Positions 1 to 8,921 are shown, counted from the first letter of the stretch. The stretch is 64,000 bases of DNA from Cytophagales bacterium (GCA_022360055.1 JAKSDO010000282.1:1-64000); one strand, 5' to 3'. Program-made: numbers and translations. The notes: generated from the sequence alone by a model not told the origin.

Positions 1-85
1 CAGGCCATGCCTGAGATAATTATTGAGATATACAAGATCATGATGATCAACGGCGCATGGTGAGGTTTCTGCAAATTTTAAACAC
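1..85 (+). repeat. Start-codon repeat, type B, copy B1 (cut by window edge)
   Basis: First of two tandem type B units. The period is 91 bp and the window edge removes exactly the first six bases (the expected ATGAAA). It opens with the hairpin CAGGC-CAT-GCCTG and contains GATCAT-G-ATGATC. It is identical to the following copy where they overlap, so the duplication is recent or still being homogenised. Confidence 0.9.
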
Positions 86-176
86 ATGAAACAGGCCATG
101 CCTGAGATAATTATTGAGATATACAAGATCATGATGATCAACGGCGCATGGTGAGGTTTCTGCAAATTTTAAACAC
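86..176 (+). repeat. Start-codon repeat, type B, copy B2, upstream of fucosidase
   Basis: A 91-bp unit starting ATGAAACAGGCC and ending TTTTAAACAC directly before the ATGAAA start codon of the fucosidase at 177. It carries the left hairpin CAGGC-CAT-GCCTG straight after ATGAAA and the near-palindrome GATCAT-G-ATGATC. Its own small reading frame stops at TGA after 22 codons. The repeat therefore supplies the whole 5' leader of the gene. Confidence 0.9.
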
Positions 177-1655
177 ATGAAAAACCTGATTGTACTTTCC
201 GTATTCGTTCTTTCAACCGTACCGCTATTCGCACAAGCCATTTATGAAGACGAACGTTACGTTCCCGAAACAAACCCCCTTGTAGTGGAAAAACTGGAAG
301 AATGGCAAAATCTGAAATTTGGATTGCTCATGCATTGGGGTACTTACAGCCAGTGGGGGATCGTAGAGTCCTGGTCAATTTGCCCGGAAGAGTACGGCTG
401 GTGCGAACGCCGGGCCGGATCGAACCCCGGGAATTATATCGAATATGTAAAAGAATACGAAGGATTGAAGAAAACATTTAATCCGACTCTATTCGAACCG
501 GACAAATGGGCCTTAGCTGCCAAAGAAGCCGGCATGAAATACATGGTATTTACGACCAAGCATCACGACGGATTTTCGATGTTTGATTCGAAATATACCG
601 ATTATAAAGTCACCGATCCCGAATGCCCGTTTTCCGGCCATCCAAAAGCCAACATTACCAAGGAGGTCTTTACCGCTTTTAGAAATCAGGGACTTTGGAC
701 AGGAGCATATTTCTCCAAGCCGGACTGGCATTCCAACTATTATTGGGACCCTTACTATCCTCCGCGCGATCGAAACGTAAATTACGAGCCTGAAGCCAAT
801 CCTGAAAAGTGGGAAAAATTCATCGAATTTACGCATAACCAAATTCTTGAATTAATGACCGATTACGGCAAGGTAGATATTCTTTGGCTGGACGGAGGCT
901 GGGTGGCAAAAAAACCAAAAAGCGTCATCGAAAATGCATATGCCTCAAAAATGGCCAATAGCCCCAATGGATACGTCAAAAGCCGAGTGGTAAATCAGGA
1001 TATTCGTATGGACGAGTTGGTAGAAAAAGCGCGTAAAAAACAACCCGGATTGATCGTTGTCGATCGTGCGGTATATGGCAAAAATCAAAATTATCTTACC
1101 CCTGAAAACCGCGTTCCGGAGAAAACCCTGCCTTATCCATGGGAATCCTGCATTATATCCGGAGGGGGCTGGTCACACACCAGAAATGCAAAGTATATGA
1201 GCCATCGCAAAGCTATCCATATGCTTGTCGATATTGTGGCAAAAGGAGGAAATCTATTGCTAAATGTTGCTCCCGGGCCGGACGGCACATGGCAACATGG
1301 CGCTTACGACTTATTGAAAGCCTACGGAGACTGGATGAAGATTAATTCCGAAGGAATTTACAATAGTAAACCAATAGCGCCCTTTAAGGAAAACAACATC
1401 TGTATGACCCAACAGAAAGACGGCACGACTTACTTTTTCTATCTGGCAAAAGAGGGTGAAATTCAGATCCCGGGTGAAATTGTTGTGCACTCACATAAAC
1501 CGGCCAAAGGCTCAAAGGTGACCGTACTGGGATCTAAAAAACAATTGAAATGGACTGACAGCGGTCGTGGATTTAAGGTGAAAATACCCGCTTCGCTGCA
1601 AAAAAATCCACCGTGCGGTTATGCCTGGACCATAAAAGTTTCGAAATTGGATTAG
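177..1655 (+). CDS. Secreted alpha-L-fucosidase, GH29
   Basis: A glycoside hydrolase of family 29 that releases L-fucose from glycans, probably in the periplasm or outside the cell. A signal peptide (MKNLIVLSVFVLSTVPLFAQ) precedes a (beta/alpha)8 domain. GH29 landmarks are FGLLMHWGTYS near residue 50, TTKHHDGFSMF near 125 and the expected catalytic nucleophile Asp239 in DILWLDGGW. A C-terminal beta domain follows. At 492 residues it is typical of the family. The ATG start is the end point of the type B repeat array, and the hydrophobic signal begins right after it. It faces, on the other strand, a second GH29 operon with a fucose/rhamnose-type permease and mutarotase, which fits fucose release. 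Substrate linkage cannot be read from sequence alone. Confidence 0.93.
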   Translation: MKNLIVLSVFVLSTVPLFAQAIYEDERYVPETNPLVVEKLEEWQNLKFGLLMHWGTYSQWGIVESWSICPEEYGWCERRAGSNPGNYIEYVKEYEGLKKTFNPTLFEPDKWALAAKEAGMKYMVFTTKHHDGFSMFDSKYTDYKVTDPECPFSGHPKANITKEVFTAFRNQGLWTGAYFSKPDWHSNYYWDPYYPPRDRNVNYEPEANPEKWEKFIEFTHNQILELMTDYGKVDILWLDGGWVAKKPKSVIENAYASKMANSPNGYVKSRVVNQDIRMDELVEKARKKQPGLIVVDRAVYGKNQNYLTPENRVPEKTLPYPWESCIISGGGWSHTRNAKYMSHRKAIHMLVDIVAKGGNLLLNVAPGPDGTWQHGAYDLLKAYGDWMKINSEGIYNSKPIAPFKENNICMTQQKDGTTYFFYLAKEGEIQIPGEIVVHSHKPAKGSKVTVLGSKKQLKWTDSGRGFKVKIPASLQKNPPCGYAWTIKVSKLD

Positions 1656-1656
1656 C

Positions 1657-1825
1657 GGAAACACAGCCCGCATTAAAGATCATGCTACATTCGAAAAGCC
1701 GCACCGGTATGCCACCGGGATGATTCACGTATTCGTCAATGGTACACAGGTATTGAAAGACAGGAAACGTACGGGAGCTTTTACCCGGAAGAGCGCGGCC
1801 GGGATGGAAGAGACACTTGCCGTAA
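1657..1825 (+). pseudogene. Remnant of an N-acyl-D-amino-acid deacylase C-terminus
   Basis: Translating the frame that begins at 1651 gives DHATFEKPHRYATGMIHVF then VNGTQVLKDRKRTGAF. This matches the C-terminal signature of D-aminoacylase-type amidohydrolases (ATFxxPHxYAxGxxHVxVNGxxVxxxGxxTGxxPG). After TGAF the match moves to another frame (PGRARPGW, ending at a stop at 1823-1825), so there is a frameshift. The catalytic amidohydrolase domain is absent; the upstream sequence is the intact fucosidase. This is a 5'-truncated and frameshifted gene tail. The family assignment rests on recognition of the motif, not on an alignment. Confidence 0.65.
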
Positions 1826-1886
1826 ATAGCTGCCTTTGCGGTTTGAGCAAGAAAAATAAGCGCCCCGGAATGTCTTGCAATCCCGG

Positions 1887-2210
1887 TTAACTCACATGAA
1901 AGACCTCTTCCATATGTGCCCACCATTCGCCTTCGGCCCGGCTCGCCACCGGTTGCTGCATCGGTTTCATGATCGCCCACCATGCTCTGGTTTTAGGATC
2001 TGCCGCCATCTTAGCCATATCTGCGACAAAATCATTGCCGGTATACTCGAAATAGGCAAAAAGTAAATCGTCCTTATAAAAGATTGAATAATTTTCAATA
2101 TTGCATTCCTTTATTTTATGAAGTACATCGGGCCAGGCCGACGCATGATACTTTTTGTATTCCTCATATTTTCCAGGTTTTAAACCGATAATTTGTCCGT
2201 ACCTTTTCAT
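1887..2210 (-). CDS. L-rhamnose/L-fucose mutarotase (RhaM family)
   Basis: A small RhaM-family (former DUF718) mutarotase that interconverts the alpha and beta anomers of a 6-deoxy sugar in the cytoplasm. The 107 residues fit the usual ~104-110. Family features are the start MKRYGQIIGLKPGKYEEYKKYH with the conserved His at position 22, the pair SIFYKDDLLFAYFEY and the Trp-rich end (TRAWWAIMKPMQQP, GEWWAHMEEVFH). It is the last gene of a minus-strand operon, 8 bp after a GH29 fucosidase. The context makes L-fucose as likely a substrate as L-rhamnose, so no rha or fuc symbol is assigned. Confidence 0.88.
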   Translation of the reverse strand: MKRYGQIIGLKPGKYEEYKKYHASAWPDVLHKIKECNIENYSIFYKDDLLFAYFEYTGNDFVADMAKMAADPKTRAWWAIMKPMQQPVASRAEGEWWAHMEEVFHVS

Positions 2211-2218
2211 AATTTCTT

Positions 2219-3889
2219 TTAAAGAATGATCATCTCATAAATTCCGGGACTTCCGGAAAACCCGGTTAACACAAGCCTGATTTTTTGAGTATTTATACGG
2301 GAAAGATCGATTGCTTTTCCATTATCTACGGTTTCGCCTCGATGGGCAACCACCCAGCGCTCGCCCGATAGAAAACGAATCTCAAATGCATTTATGCGAT
2401 TACCGCTTTCAAAGATTATTGCTTTGGATATTTCTCGCGGTTGTTCCAAATCAATTTCAATCCAGGGTTCATTATCCCCTTTCCCAGGTTCCCAATAGTG
2501 TCCCACCCAGTCCCCGTCATTAACTGAGGAAACATCTCTCCAATGCGGATTGGGATTTGTTGACGCCTTAACCGGCTTCTTGTATGAAAGTGATTGACTC
2601 GAAATATCGATCGGATCAATCTCAGATGCATTTCCACGAACGGTCAGTTCGATAACGGTATTAATCGGCTCCATGTGGGCTTTGGAAAACTGGATTTGAT
2701 AGCCACCCTTTTGCTTTTCAAAGCTTACTTCGCCGTTACCGAGCAAACTGCAACCTTTGATTTCTGTTCCGATGTCAGGAATTGAAATTTTCGGATCATT
2801 GCCAAACCATTTTAACACATGAAGGTAGATTTTATTGCCCTTGTAGGTGCTTACACCCCAATCCGTCGGTTTAAACGGGCCTCCGCGCGTGCCGTAAATG
2901 GTATTTCCGTATTCTTGCAGCCACCTCCCCATTTCTTTCAATCTTTCGATCTGAAGTGGTTCAATCGTACCATCCGGCTTTGGCCCCACATTGAATAATA
3001 AATTACCATCGCCGCCGGCTGAACGGATCAGGCCGTGGAGGCATTGCTCCAGCGATTTTACTTCATCGTCAGGTTTCCAGGCCCACTGCCGGGCAATGGT
3101 CATACATGTTTCCCAAGGCCTGTCGGTCTGAAATCCACCTACTTTCTGCTCAGGGGTATCAAAATCGCCCTTTGCACCGGTTCTGTTATTTACCAACACC
3201 CCGGGCTGGACTTCTCTTATGCGATCAATCACGCCCTGCCCCCTTATGGAATCGAATCTTTGCGGGACATCGTACCACATAACGAGCAGGGGACCATATT
3301 TTTCAAGAATCTCTACGGATTGATTTTTCAGATAATCGGTGTACCGGTCAAGATCGTATTCGTTGCGTTCAACCCTTCCCCCCGGGCTGGTAAGTGGAAA
3401 ATCCGGATGATGCCAGTCGCACGTAGAATGATAAAACCCAAGCGCAATTCCATGCTTCTCACATGCCACAGCTAACTCCGCCATCACATCGCGTTGAAAA
3501 GGCGAATTCATGATGTTGTAGTCGGTGTACCGCGTATCCCAGTTACAAAATCCATCGTGATGCTTCGACGTAAAAACGATGTATTTCATCCCCGCGTCTT
3601 TCGCAACCAAAACCCATTCATCCGCATTGAAATTCACCGGATTGAATTCTTTATAAAGGTTATCATATATTTCGATCGGAATCTCCCGCCCACGGGACCA
3701 TCCAATCTCAGTCCCCTTAAGCGATACCGGCCCCCAGTGGATAAACATCCCGAAACGCGCATCTTTCCACCATTCGAGTTTTTCAGCATGATCTTCTGGA
3801 AAAATAATATCGGTCGACTGCTTTTCAGGAATACACGAAAAAATACAGACCGTCAGGAAAAGTAAGCTGCCAAATACAATTGTTTTCAT
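2219..3889 (-). CDS. Lipoprotein alpha-L-fucosidase GH29 with C-terminal F5/8-type domain
   Basis: A second GH29 fucosidase, anchored as a lipoprotein: signal MKTIVFGSLLFLTVCIFSC with the acceptor Cys19. The catalytic domain spans about residues 35-400, with FGMFIHWGPVS, TSKHHDGFCNWDT and the expected nucleophile Asp207 in LLVMWYDVP. The C-terminus (about 440-556) resembles an F5/8 type C/CBM32 sandwich (HWRDVSSVNDGD, WIEIDLEQPREISKAIIFE). The 556 residues fit GH29 plus one accessory domain. It lies 2 bp after the UroD-like gene and 8 bp before the mutarotase gene, so all are likely one transcript. It probably trims fucosylated oligosaccharides before import. Confidence 0.9.
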   Translation of the reverse strand: MKTIVFGSLLFLTVCIFSCIPEKQSTDIIFPEDHAEKLEWWKDARFGMFIHWGPVSLKGTEIGWSRGREIPIEIYDNLYKEFNPVNFNADEWVLVAKDAGMKYIVFTSKHHDGFCNWDTRYTDYNIMNSPFQRDVMAELAVACEKHGIALGFYHSTCDWHHPDFPLTSPGGRVERNEYDLDRYTDYLKNQSVEILEKYGPLLVMWYDVPQRFDSIRGQGVIDRIREVQPGVLVNNRTGAKGDFDTPEQKVGGFQTDRPWETCMTIARQWAWKPDDEVKSLEQCLHGLIRSAGGDGNLLFNVGPKPDGTIEPLQIERLKEMGRWLQEYGNTIYGTRGGPFKPTDWGVSTYKGNKIYLHVLKWFGNDPKISIPDIGTEIKGCSLLGNGEVSFEKQKGGYQIQFSKAHMEPINTVIELTVRGNASEIDPIDISSQSLSYKKPVKASTNPNPHWRDVSSVNDGDWVGHYWEPGKGDNEPWIEIDLEQPREISKAIIFESGNRINAFEIRFLSGERWVVAHRGETVDNGKAIDLSRINTQKIRLVLTGFSGSPGIYEMIIL

Positions 3890-3891
3890 TT

Positions 3892-5160
3892 TTACAGTTT
3901 TCTATTGAATTCATTTATTGCTTCAAACATCGCCAGAATATTTTCAGGTGGCACATCCGGTAGGATATTATGAACGGTATTAAAAACAAAGCCACCCCCT
4001 TGCGAAAATATCTCCAGGCGTTCAAGGACCTGGTCCCTTATTTGCCGGACCGAACCGCCGTTTAATACCCCGGTAGTTTCTACGCCACCGCCCCAAAAAG
4101 TACAATCCTGGCCAAATTCTTTTTTCAGGAATTCGGGCTCCATATGATGTGCATTGGTCTGAACAGGATTAAAAATCTCAAATCCCGCGTCGATTAAGTC
4201 GGGCATGAGCGACGAAATGGAACCACATGAATGAATAAAAGTTCGCATCTTGCTGTTTTGCCTTACATAATCGCACAGAATTTTATGCCGTGGCTTAAAC
4301 AAAGTCCTGTACGTCTCCACATCCATAAATGGTCCTGAAGTCATGCCCAGATCATCTCCGAAGCGCACCACATCCACAATATCTCCAACAGCATGGCAAA
4401 CTTTCTCAAGGGTTGCAAGATGTCGTTTCACCAATTCGTCGAGGAGCTTTTCTACGTTGTATTGATCACACATCAAATCCATAAGGAAATTGTCCATGCG
4501 GCGGAGAAATGTCCCCCACTCAAAAAGGTTACAACCGCATACTGCCAACAGCGCCTTATCGGTCGTCGTACGCAATCGCATCGTTTTCTCTCTCAGAGTT
4601 TCCCAGAACCCTTCCTCTCCGGCATGATCCCACGGGCTATGTACGTCCCGGGCCCACATGATCCGCCCCATTTCCACATCAAGGTCTTGGTAATCGTCCG
4701 GATAGCCATTCACATAAGGAAAGTAGGTCTGATCAAAAAAAGTCGCACCCATTGGCATTTTTGAGAGCATAATCCTGCCATCCTCATTGTAGGTCACAAA
4801 AGAACCATTTTCTAATTTCACCGGATTAAACCATGCAGGATAAAATGCCGGAGCTCCATTTGCGAGGGTCGTCTCTTTCCAGTCGGAAAGAGCATCGTTA
4901 AATGCCCGGCCTATGTCAATTACATCGACCTGAAATTTTTCTAAAACGGAATTGCCGGGCTGTGCCAGTTGTTGCACCACATCGTAAATCTGTACGGGCA
5001 AATTTGGCTCCCCCATATGATTTACAAGATTGCTGTAGGCAATAGCAGATATACCGGAGCTCGGTGTGGCGCCCAGATCAACCGGAACTCGGTCCGGAGT
5101 CTCGTGATTGATAGCCGCTAGCACTCTTTCCCGGGATGTTATTTTTGTTGTACTTTTCAT
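3892..5160 (-). CDS. Uroporphyrinogen decarboxylase (URO-D) superfamily protein
   Basis: A 422-residue member of the URO-D/corrinoid methyltransferase superfamily (for example RERVLAAINHETPDRVPVDLGATP at the start, MRTFIHSCGSISSLMPDLIDAGFEIFNPVQ near 310-340 with the typical HSCG, and a C-terminal GGGFVFNTVHNILPDVPPENI). Members with this layout are common in sugar-utilisation clusters of Bacteroidota and Planctomycetes and are unlikely to make haem. The gene lies between a permease (24 bp gap) and a fucosidase (2 bp gap), so it is co-transcribed with deoxy-sugar genes. The actual reaction is unknown; a methyl-transfer or demethylation role on a substituted sugar is only a guess. Confidence 0.85.
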   Translation of the reverse strand: MKSTTKITSRERVLAAINHETPDRVPVDLGATPSSGISAIAYSNLVNHMGEPNLPVQIYDVVQQLAQPGNSVLEKFQVDVIDIGRAFNDALSDWKETTLANGAPAFYPAWFNPVKLENGSFVTYNEDGRIMLSKMPMGATFFDQTYFPYVNGYPDDYQDLDVEMGRIMWARDVHSPWDHAGEEGFWETLREKTMRLRTTTDKALLAVCGCNLFEWGTFLRRMDNFLMDLMCDQYNVEKLLDELVKRHLATLEKVCHAVGDIVDVVRFGDDLGMTSGPFMDVETYRTLFKPRHKILCDYVRQNSKMRTFIHSCGSISSLMPDLIDAGFEIFNPVQTNAHHMEPEFLKKEFGQDCTFWGGGVETTGVLNGGSVRQIRDQVLERLEIFSQGGGFVFNTVHNILPDVPPENILAMFEAINEFNRKL

Positions 5161-5184
5161 AGTTTGATTTATTAAAGAGCTTAA

Positions 5185-6222
5185 CTATTCGGAACCGCTG
5201 ATACCAATCATAAAAGAAGCGTAAATGAGTATCAGCAGAGACATGGTCATGATCGCATAAGCCCGGGCAGAAGCACCTCTCCACTCCCCGCGGATGAGTC
5301 CCCACACGGTTGCAAAAGCGATCGTCAATGCCATAAGTATTCCCCAGGAGGTAAATGTAAACGGCCCCATCTTACTCTTCCCCATCCCGTAAAAAATGAA
5401 CTGACTAAACCAAAGAAGGCCCGCCAATAGTCCAAATACATAGTTTAGCGTAAGTATGCGATTATTTTTTGCGCCGGCATAATTGACTATTGATCTGTTT
5501 TTTACGCCGAGAAAAAAACACCAGATTAATGTTGTCAGAAAGGTCCCCAGGAGGAAAACAAAGTACACCGGCATCATTGAAAACAAAGGATCTGTATTGC
5601 CCTGTTCCGCAATGCCGGCAATTGGCATGCCCTGCTCGAACCCAAGGGCCATTGTCGAACCCGTAAGACCCACGAGCAAGGCAGCAAAAGTTCCTTTTAA
5701 GAGATCGAATTCGCCAATGCTTTCCCGTTTTTTTTCCGAAGAAATGGATCTGTCTTTCAAGACCCCCGCCCAGGCAGAAAAACCTATGCCCACAGTTGCC
5801 ACCACCACACCGGTAAGAAGCTTGTTGCCTCCCGAAGATTCAAACATCATCTCCAAACGGCCGTCTATGGCAGGTGGAATAAATGTCCCGATTGCTAACA
5901 TCAATCCCAGCGAAAGCGCATATCCAAGAGATAAACCCAGGTACCTGAGTGCCAAGCCAAATGAAAGATTTCCTATGCCATAAATAGCCCCAAGGGCAAA
6001 AACCAGAAGAATTGTTTTTTTAGAAGCCAAACAAATGGCATCTAAAAAAACGGGAGCAAAGACAAAACAAGCTAAAAGCGGAAAAACAATATACGCTCCA
6101 AGGCTAAAAACCATCCAGTAAGTCTCCCAATTCCACCCTTTTATTCTTCCGAATGGAACGGCAAAACTGCCCGACGAAAACGCACCGATGGAGATGAGCA
6201 GAATTCCAGCAAAAATTTCCAC
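5185..6222 (-). CDS. RhaT-type L-rhamnose/L-fucose proton symporter
   Basis: A 345-residue inner-membrane permease of the RhaT (drug/metabolite transporter) family. The N-terminus, GAFSSGSFAVPFGRIKGWNWETYW, matches the RhaT pattern of a glycine-rich first helix followed by PFxxxKxWxWE. About ten hydrophobic segments follow, and the polar loop around residues 160-180 (KDRSISSEKKRESIGEFD) fits the middle of the family. It is the first gene of the minus operon (permease, UroD-like, GH29, mutarotase) and is transcribed away from an AraC regulator. It probably imports the deoxy sugar released by the two fucosidases. Rhamnose versus fucose specificity is not visible. Confidence 0.85.
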   Translation of the reverse strand: MEIFAGILLISIGAFSSGSFAVPFGRIKGWNWETYWMVFSLGAYIVFPLLACFVFAPVFLDAICLASKKTILLVFALGAIYGIGNLSFGLALRYLGLSLGYALSLGLMLAIGTFIPPAIDGRLEMMFESSGGNKLLTGVVVATVGIGFSAWAGVLKDRSISSEKKRESIGEFDLLKGTFAALLVGLTGSTMALGFEQGMPIAGIAEQGNTDPLFSMMPVYFVFLLGTFLTTLIWCFFLGVKNRSIVNYAGAKNNRILTLNYVFGLLAGLLWFSQFIFYGMGKSKMGPFTFTSWGILMALTIAFATVWGLIRGEWRGASARAYAIMTMSLLILIYASFMIGISGSE

Positions 6223-6288
6223 GATTCTGTTAAAAAATAGTTGTGAATGTTTCGGTGAGTAAATTTATCAGGAAAGGACATCAATTTG

Positions 6289-6307
6289 TTGCATTTACTC
6301 GATGCAA
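6289..6307. promoter_or_regulatory. Candidate operator: inverted repeat TTGCAT-N7-ATGCAA
   Basis: A perfect 6-bp inverted repeat with a 7-bp spacer sits in the 169-bp gap between the divergent permease operon and the AraC gene, close to the permease side. This is where a local sugar-responsive regulator would be expected to bind. Half sites of AraC proteins are often direct rather than inverted, so the assignment is tentative. Confidence 0.35.
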
Positions 6308-6391
6308 TATAGCACAAATACGACTATTATCATCTTTGCTTCAATATCAGACATTGACTTATATTAGCATAAAGATATAAATCATAGACAT

Positions 6392-7252
6392 ATGCATACT
6401 GAGATCATCGGAAAGTCTATAATTGCCCATTTGATAAATATTGCATTTTTGAGATTTAAAAGGGATTCCAAATACATAAATATTATCAGTCCGTTTAGCC
6501 GAATGTACCTGATAAGCGAAGGGAACGGACATCTTGTACTGGAGGGCGAAAGAATCGAACTCGAACCCGGATATATTTATTTGATCCCCAGTTATACACC
6601 ATGCTCATATTTTTTCTGTGAGGGTCTGGCGCACCATTACATTCACTTTAGTCTGGAAATGCCATCCGGGTTGAATGTCTTCAATCTTTACTCAATAAAT
6701 AAGAAACTAAAAGCTGCTTCGCTCGATAAAATACTATTCCGTACCTGCACTGAACGGAACCCCGGGTTTGAGCTCCCGCATCACGATCCTAAAATATATC
6801 AAAACAAGCCCTGGATCAATAAAAAAATAATCTATTCGTCACTTGGTCATTATCTGGAAAATACGGGGATTATCCGGCAGCTTTTTTCCCGTTTTCTTGG
6901 TGAAGAGCTTCACGACAATATCGGCAAATTGTCAAACCACAACATTCAATCTATATTGACATACATAATGGAAAATCTTTCCAATGAGTTATCCGTAGAC
7001 GAATTGGCAAAAAAAGCCTGTATTTCGCGCGATCATTTTACGCGCAGTTTTAAATCCATTACCGGAATGCCGCCAAGTGAATTTATTATCAGGAAAAGAA
7101 TTGAAAAAGCCAAACTTCTTCTATTGACAACCGATTACCCTTTAAATGAGATCATTGCCCACACCGGTTTCAAAACTACGGCATATTTTTGCAGGATTTT
7201 TAAAAAGTATACGGCGTATACGCCAATGGAGTTGAGGAAGCAAAGAGGATAA
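6392..7252 (+). CDS. AraC-family transcriptional regulator
   Basis: A 286-residue AraC/XylS regulator. The N-terminal half is a cupin-like sensor (LVLEGERIELEPGYIYLIPSYTPC, then HHYIHFSLEMP). The C-terminal ~100 residues carry two helix-turn-helix motifs (LSVDELAKKACISRDHFTRSF and YPLNEIIAHTGFKTTAYFCRIF) ending in the usual YTPMELRKQR. It is divergent from the permease/fucosidase operon and is its most likely activator, with the released 6-deoxy sugar or a derivative as the expected signal. This control link is inferred from position only. Confidence 0.9.
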   Translation: MHTEIIGKSIIAHLINIAFLRFKRDSKYINIISPFSRMYLISEGNGHLVLEGERIELEPGYIYLIPSYTPCSYFFCEGLAHHYIHFSLEMPSGLNVFNLYSINKKLKAASLDKILFRTCTERNPGFELPHHDPKIYQNKPWINKKIIYSSLGHYLENTGIIRQLFSRFLGEELHDNIGKLSNHNIQSILTYIMENLSNELSVDELAKKACISRDHFTRSFKSITGMPPSEFIIRKRIEKAKLLLLTTDYPLNEIIAHTGFKTTAYFCRIFKKYTAYTPMELRKQRG

Positions 7253-7361
7253 ACTTAACCCTGCGATCTGGCATTTAACTCGAAAAATTCATAGGCTTTG
7301 TCTGATTGCTCAACACTAAGTTAGCTACCTTACGTTACTTTTTAAAGTCTTAGAATCCGGG

Positions 7362-8015
7362 TTAACTTATTAACGAAAAATCAAATTCGGTATAGTCATT
7401 TATTTTAGCATCGGCAAACTCATATTTCAGATGGTCATTGCAATCATCTTTTACAATGGCTATTGTTTTCATGCCTGCATGCTTTGCTGCCTCCAACCCG
7501 GAGCAGGAATCCTCAATTGCAATACAGGATTCGGGTCGTACATTTAGTTTTTTAGCGACCGACAGGTAAACAGAAGGATTTGGTTTACCTTCCAATTCAT
7601 GTTCTGCGGAAGAAACGGCGTCAAAATAATTTTCGAGTTTAAGCTTTTTTAATACCACGGGAATTAATAAGTAAGGGGAATTTGTCGCTAATCCGGTTTT
7701 ATAGCCCCTGTGTGTTAGCTGTTTTATGATTCTTTCTATTCCACGTATGGCCGTTCCTTCTTTTTCAATCAGATGTTTGACGTATTCAATGACCTCATTC
7801 TCGACATCTTCCAAGGTTTTATTTCTCCATGGTTGCTGTTCGAACCAGAATTTGGTGACATCCGACGTAGTCATCGATGCTGTAATTCTGCATAATTCTT
7901 CAGATACTTCTACGCCGACCGAAGCAAAAACCCTTTTCTCCGCTCTTTTCCAAAATGGTTCGGAATCAATTATGACTCCGTCCATATCAAAAATTATGGC
8001 TTCAATTTTTCCCAT
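7362..8015 (-). CDS. HAD-superfamily sugar phosphatase (beta-phosphoglucomutase/HxpB-like)
   Basis: A 217-residue HAD hydrolase, subfamily IA. Motif I is FDMDGVIIDSEP (nucleophile Asp10, acid/base Asp12), motif II lies in TGLATNSPYLL, motif III is the Lys of LEGKPNPSVY and motif IV is CIAIEDSCSGLEAAK. The cap domain resembles the hexitol/2-deoxyglucose-6-phosphatase group more than the classical beta-phosphoglucomutase. Expected role: dephosphorylation of sugar phosphates in the cytoplasm. It stands alone, with ~110 bp to the AraC gene (convergent) and ~350 bp to the cupin gene. Substrate unknown. Confidence 0.85.
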   Translation of the reverse strand: MGKIEAIIFDMDGVIIDSEPFWKRAEKRVFASVGVEVSEELCRITASMTTSDVTKFWFEQQPWRNKTLEDVENEVIEYVKHLIEKEGTAIRGIERIIKQLTHRGYKTGLATNSPYLLIPVVLKKLKLENYFDAVSSAEHELEGKPNPSVYLSVAKKLNVRPESCIAIEDSCSGLEAAKHAGMKTIAIVKDDCNDHLKYEFADAKINDYTEFDFSLIS

Positions 8016-8363
8016 CTATATTTGAGTTATTCGTTAAATATCGTATTTAATACCTAATAATTCTGTTGTTTCCCAACGATTAATTTTGGGGAAGTTACAG
8101 CTAAAGCGTATTTCCAGCGCTTCGGGTAAGACGTATAACCATTAATAATTTCAGGTCATGGCTTCCTCGGAGAGACCGGCCTTCATGAAGAAAATTCAAA
8201 AAAGTAAAATTCCACAAACAAGCAATCTGCGCACTTTTTTCCATTGATTTTCCATATGAAATCTCCGGAAACTACTGCGCGCTAATTGCAGTCGTAGAAA
8301 TTGAACCGCATGCGCAAATTCCATCTGCTCATCAGGCAAACAATAAATGCCAGCTCTTAAGAA
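8016..8363. other. Intergenic stretch without recognised gene
   Basis: About 350 bp between two minus-strand genes. I see no open frame with family resemblance, no long inverted repeat and no terminator with a T run. It may hold decayed coding sequence, but nothing can be named. Confidence 0.4.
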
Positions 8364-8921
8364 TTATCTGTAAATCACACCGTATTTCTTACTTGTTTCT
8401 TCCCAAGCCTCCGGAGAAAGATTTGTTTTGTCCTTTATCGACTTTGTTCCGATCGCCCTAAAGTAATCCTCAAATCCCGCCGGACTATAACCAAAAATCA
8501 TATGAACATATTCGTTTCCTTTATTTTTCAAGCCATGCCATTTTTTCCGCGGGATAAAAGCCAGGTCTCCCGGAAGCATTTCCTGTTCCTCATGCTCAAC
8601 AAATACCGATGCATTTCCCCTATAAATAAAAATAAACTCATCTTCGTTCAGGTGTTGATGTACCGGAATATAATCTCCGGGTGGAATTATTTCACTCAAT
8701 AACGACATCGGAGTACACGGATCGGAAGCTTTGGAGATTTTTATAGTCACTTTGGCTTTTCTCCTGTTACCTATGTAGTACACTTCACCTGCTCCGGCAT
8801 ACAAAATTTGCCCTTTCGATCCATGCGCGCAGCTTTCGCTGCAACTTCCCGCCAAACCGGCTAACGAAACCAGACCGCCAAATTGCAATAGTCCGGAAGT
8901 AATAAAAGTTCTTCTTTTCAT
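8364..8921 (-). CDS. Exported cupin-domain protein
   Basis: A 185-residue protein with a twin-arginine-like leader (MKRRTFITSGLLQFGG) running into GLAGSC, a possible lipobox. A cupin follows: the first motif is PPGDYIPVHQHLNEDEFIFIYRG (metal ligands H-x-H and E) and the second is PRKKWHGLKNKG with a further His. The C-terminus has SPAGFEDYFRAIG. Proteins of this type bind a metal and may act on small phenolic or sugar substrates, but no reaction can be assigned. Its ATG overlaps the stop of the upstream methyltransferase gene (TAATG), so the two are translationally coupled. Confidence 0.82.
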   Translation of the reverse strand: MKRRTFITSGLLQFGGLVSLAGLAGSCSESCAHGSKGQILYAGAGEVYYIGNRRKAKVTIKISKASDPCTPMSLLSEIIPPGDYIPVHQHLNEDEFIFIYRGNASVFVEHEEQEMLPGDLAFIPRKKWHGLKNKGNEYVHMIFGYSPAGFEDYFRAIGTKSIKDKTNLSPEAWEETSKKYGVIYR

